Below are positions 6,612 to 8,437 of a stretch of 8,437 bases of DNA, piece after piece. The notes below the pieces were generated by a model. That model did not search any database. It saw only the letters and a list, made by a program, of their open reading frames with translations, and was not told the DNA's origin. The stretch spans positions 1-8,437 of the forward strand of contig CAILAF010000028.1 of the NCBI GenBank assembly GCA_903832075.1, read 5' to 3'. The translations under genes and the position numbers were made by a program. Position 1 is the first letter of the stretch, and each line of letters starts with the position of its first letter. This stretch comes from an uncultured Chitinophagaceae bacterium (GTDB lineage: Bacteria; Bacteroidota; Bacteroidia; Chitinophagales; Chitinophagaceae).

Positions 6612-6619
6612 CAAATATA
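6612..6619 (-). promoter_or_regulatory. Small basic protein gene promoter -7 box
   Basis: On the minus strand this reads TATATTTG, a perfect TAnnTTTG, 21 nt before the ATG at 6590. No clear -33 TTG lies at the usual distance. The position of the box favours the 52-residue over the 60-residue reading. Confidence 0.58.
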
Positions 6620-6653
6620 AGTTGTAAAATATTATTTATAAAATGTTATAACA

Positions 6654-6683
6654 AAAAACCTATCTCAATTGAAATAGGTTTTT
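6654..6683 (-). terminator. Rho-independent terminator of ahcY
   Basis: A 10-bp stem (AAAAACCTAT with ATAGGTTTTT) continues, after one mismatch, with two more pairs around the loop AATT. On the minus strand the 3' arm ends in six Ts (6658-6653). It starts 25 nt past the ahcY stop and separates ahcY from the small basic gene. Confidence 0.82.
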
Positions 6684-6708
6684 ATAGGGTAACAACTTTT
6701 GTTTTGTA

Positions 6709-8034
6709 TTAATATCTGTAATGTTCCGGTTTAAATGGACCATTCTTAGGAACACCTAAATAATCGGCTTGTTCTTGTGTTAACTCATCTAATTCAACGC
6801 CAATTTTTGCAAGATGTAAACGAGCAACTTTTTCATCTAAATGTTTAGGTAGCACATAAACTTTGTTTTCATATTTGCTATGATGATTCCACAATTCAAT
6901 CTGCGCAAGGGTTTGATTAGAAAAAGAATTACTCATCACAAAACTTGGATGTCCGGTTGCGCAACCTAAATTTACCAAACGACCTTCAGCAAGAATGATT
7001 ACATCATTTCCTTCAATATTATAAATATCTACTTGCGGTTTGATGGTATCTTTTGTATGACCATAATTTTTATTCAACCAGGCAATATCAATTTCAATAT
7101 CAAAGTGACCAATGTTACAAACAATCGCTTTGTCTTTCATTAAACGAAAATGTTTTTCACTAATTAAATCTCTGCAACCTGATGCGGTAACAATTATATC
7201 TGCTTCAGCAACTGCTTTGATCATTGGTTTAACTTCAAAGCCATCCATTGCAGCTTGCAATGCACAAATAGGATCAACTTCAGTAACAATTACTCTGCAA
7301 CCTGCACCTTTTAATGAAGCAGCAGAACCTTTACCTACATCACCATAAGAACCCACCACAGCAACCTTTCCAGCCATCATCACATCTGTTGCTCTGCGGA
7401 TCGCATCAACTAAACTTTCTTTACAACCATATTTATTATCAAACTTTGATTTAGTAACAGAATCATTTACATTGATTGCAGGAATTGGTAAAGTTCCTTT
7501 CGCCATTCTTTCGTATAAACGATGAACGCCTGTTGTAGTTTCTTCTGATAAACCTTTAATTCCTTTTACAAATTCTGGATAAACATCAAATACCATATTT
7601 GTTAAATCACCACCATCATCCAAAATCATATTCAAAGGGCGATCTTCTGAACCAAAAAATAATGTTTGTTGAATACACCAATCGGCTTCTTCCTGTGTTT
7701 GTCCTTTCCATGCAAAAACACCTACACCGGCTTTTGCAATAGCAGCAGCAGCTTGATCTTGTGTGGAAAAGATATTGCATGAACTCCATTTTACTTCTGC
7801 ACCTAATGCAACTAATGTTTCAATTAATACAGCAGTTTGAATGGTCATGTGTAAGCAACCTGCAATGCGTGCACCTTTTAAAGGTTGTGATGCACCATAT
7901 TCTGAACGCAATGCCATTAAGCCAGGCATTTCTGCTTCGGCTAAGCGAATTTCTTTACGACCCCATTCGGCTAAACTTATATCAGCTACTTTATAGGGCA
8001 GACTGAAATCTATTGATTTTGATAATGTTGACAT
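6709..8034 (-). CDS. ahcY: Adenosylhomocysteinase (S-adenosyl-L-homocysteine hydrolase)
   Basis: NAD-dependent cytosolic enzyme that reversibly splits S-adenosylhomocysteine into adenosine and homocysteine, relieving product inhibition of methyltransferases in the activated methyl cycle. The 441 residues carry the full family signature: GCLHMTIQTAVLIETL (59-74), SSCNIFSTQDQAAAAIA (84-100), DDGGDLT with D139, EETTTGVHRL (164-173), NVNDSVTKSKFDNKYGC with K195, D199 and C204, the NAD loop VGSYGDVGKG (227-236), NIGHFDIEID with H310, and the C-terminal PFKPEHYRY containing the conserved Lys and Tyr. The length matches the short form without the roughly 40-residue insert found in many bacterial homologues. 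The gene stands alone between a TAnnTTTG promoter and a terminator, and diverges from an Lrp/AsnC regulator gene. It is separated from the methionine-cycle genes expected elsewhere in the genome. Confidence 0.98.
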   Translation of the reverse strand: MSTLSKSIDFSLPYKVADISLAEWGRKEIRLAEAEMPGLMALRSEYGASQPLKGARIAGCLHMTIQTAVLIETLVALGAEVKWSSCNIFSTQDQAAAAIAKAGVGVFAWKGQTQEEADWCIQQTLFFGSEDRPLNMILDDGGDLTNMVFDVYPEFVKGIKGLSEETTTGVHRLYERMAKGTLPIPAINVNDSVTKSKFDNKYGCKESLVDAIRRATDVMMAGKVAVVGSYGDVGKGSAASLKGAGCRVIVTEVDPICALQAAMDGFEVKPMIKAVAEADIIVTASGCRDLISEKHFRLMKDKAIVCNIGHFDIEIDIAWLNKNYGHTKDTIKPQVDIYNIEGNDVIILAEGRLVNLGCATGHPSFVMSNSFSNQTLAQIELWNHHSKYENKVYVLPKHLDEKVARLHLAKIGVELDELTQEQADYLGVPKNGPFKPEHYRY

Positions 8035-8051
8035 ATTTTTTGTTTAAGCGA

Positions 8052-8083
8052 CAAAGATAGAAGGATAGAATAAAATAATGCAA
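8052..8083 (-). promoter_or_regulatory. ahcY promoter
   Basis: On the minus strand TTG (8083-8081) is followed after 21 nt by TATCTTTG (8059-8052), matching both the -33 TTG and the -7 TAnnTTTG of Bacteroidota housekeeping promoters. The -7 box is 17 nt before the ahcY ATG, so the leader is too short for a riboswitch. Confidence 0.62.
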
Positions 8084-8097
8084 TCATTGAATAATTT
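8073..8097. promoter_or_regulatory. Imperfect 25-bp dyad between ahcY and the Lrp/AsnC gene
   Basis: The core CAATcATTG (8081-8089) is perfectly symmetric. Extending outward, 10 of 12 positions on each side of base 8085 are complementary. The dyad lies near the middle of the 115-bp divergent gap and covers the candidate -33 boxes of both genes, as expected for an autoregulating Lrp/AsnC operator. The sequence is very AT-rich, so chance symmetry is possible. Confidence 0.38.
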
Positions 8098-8115
8098 AGA
8101 ATAGATGTATATTTA
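8087..8115 (+). promoter_or_regulatory. Possible Lrp/AsnC gene promoter
   Basis: TTG (8087-8089), an 18-nt spacer and TATATTTA (8108-8115) resemble a -33/-7 pair with one mismatch in the -7 box. It lies 34 nt before the ATG at 8150, with a T8 run in the leader. Confidence 0.33.
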
Positions 8116-8149
8116 TATTATTTTTTTTAGAATAAACATTTAAATTCTT

Positions 8150-8437
8150 ATGGCAAAAGCAACTAAAAAAGAACAAACAACTATTCATGAATATTCATTG
8201 GATGCAATTGATATGCAGATATTAAAACTATTGCAGCATAATGCAAGGATAACAGTGAAAGAAATATCTGATAAAGTTCATTTAAGTACAACACCTGTTC
8301 ATGAAAGAATAAAACGATTAGAAAACAATGGGATTATTAAACAATATGGGGCTTTGGTTGATCATGTGAAAGTGAATAAAGGATTAATGGTGATTTGTTA
8401 TGTTTCACTTAAGCAACATAATAAAAGTGCAGGAACA
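8150..8437 (+). CDS. Lrp/AsnC family transcriptional regulator, N-terminal part (runs off the window)
   Basis: The first 96 codons of a DNA-binding regulator of the Lrp/AsnC (feast/famine) family are present; the reading frame is open to the end of the window. After a basic, poorly conserved tail (1-15), the winged helix-turn-helix covers about 17-65: LDAIDMQILKLLQHNARITV, KEISDKVHLS and TTPVHERIKRLENNGII. YGALVDHVKVNKGLMVICYVSL begins the ligand-sensing RAM (AsnC) domain, which is cut off. Family members usually have about 150-165 residues, so roughly 60 are missing here. They form octamers, often sense amino acids and commonly autoregulate. Divergence from ahcY across 115 bp suggests, but does not show, control of ahcY or of methionine/homocysteine metabolism. 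The start is the ATG before AKATKKEQ; no alternative is better. Confidence 0.93.
   Translation, partial: MAKATKKEQTTIHEYSLDAIDMQILKLLQHNARITVKEISDKVHLSTTPVHERIKRLENNGIIKQYGALVDHVKVNKGLMVICYVSLKQHNKSAGT

Noticed and set aside
8035..8051. SAH or SAM riboswitch before ahcY
   Set aside because: The gap from the promoter -7 box to the ATG is only 17 nt, too short for any known aptamer.

Overview
This is an AT-rich chromosomal segment of a Bacteroidota bacterium, most likely in or near the Chitinophagaceae. The assignment rests on several signs: DUF3078, long DUF2452 and signal-peptide/Pmp3 proteins of the type usual in that phylum; A-rich sequence instead of Shine-Dalgarno motifs before the start codons; and perfect copies of the Bacteroidota -7 promoter box TAnnTTTG placed 17-24 nt before five start codons. 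I see no rRNA, tRNA, insertion sequence, phage gene, integrase or CRISPR array. This is ordinary housekeeping and envelope sequence. I found no convincing undescribed multi-gene system.

Layout, left to right. miaB (minus; tRNA methylthiotransferase) is transcribed divergently from an exported DUF3078 protein (plus), and each has its own TAnnTTTG box in the 121-bp gap. The DUF3078 gene runs head-on into a periplasmic L,D-transpeptidase gene (minus), with 17 bp between the stops. Next, all on minus, are a Pmp3/YqaE membrane protein with a signal peptide and a strong terminator, a DUF2452 protein, a GNAT acetyltransferase and a lipoprotein polysaccharide deacetylase. The deacetylase is transcribed first and abuts the GNAT gene as TAAATG, in the same frame. 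A 52-residue, highly basic protein with no acidic residues follows as a one-gene unit with its own promoter and terminator. Then comes ahcY (S-adenosylhomocysteine hydrolase) with its own terminator. At the right edge, divergent from ahcY, is the first 96 codons of an Lrp/AsnC-family regulator.

Functional links. MiaB is a SAM-dependent RNA-modifying enzyme; methyl transfer from SAM yields S-adenosylhomocysteine, which AhcY clears, but the two genes are far apart and separately expressed. The L,D-transpeptidase, the lipoprotein deacetylase, the DUF3078 protein and the Pmp3 protein are all cell-envelope proteins. The most testable regulatory idea is that the Lrp/AsnC protein controls ahcY and itself through an imperfect 25-bp dyad midway between the two genes. 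Other points worth a look are the single stop codon between the in-frame deacetylase and GNAT genes, the small basic protein, and a perfect 15-bp dyad on the DUF3078 promoter. Three start codons were chosen downstream of longer TTG- or ATG-initiated alternatives that overlap promoter or terminator sequence.
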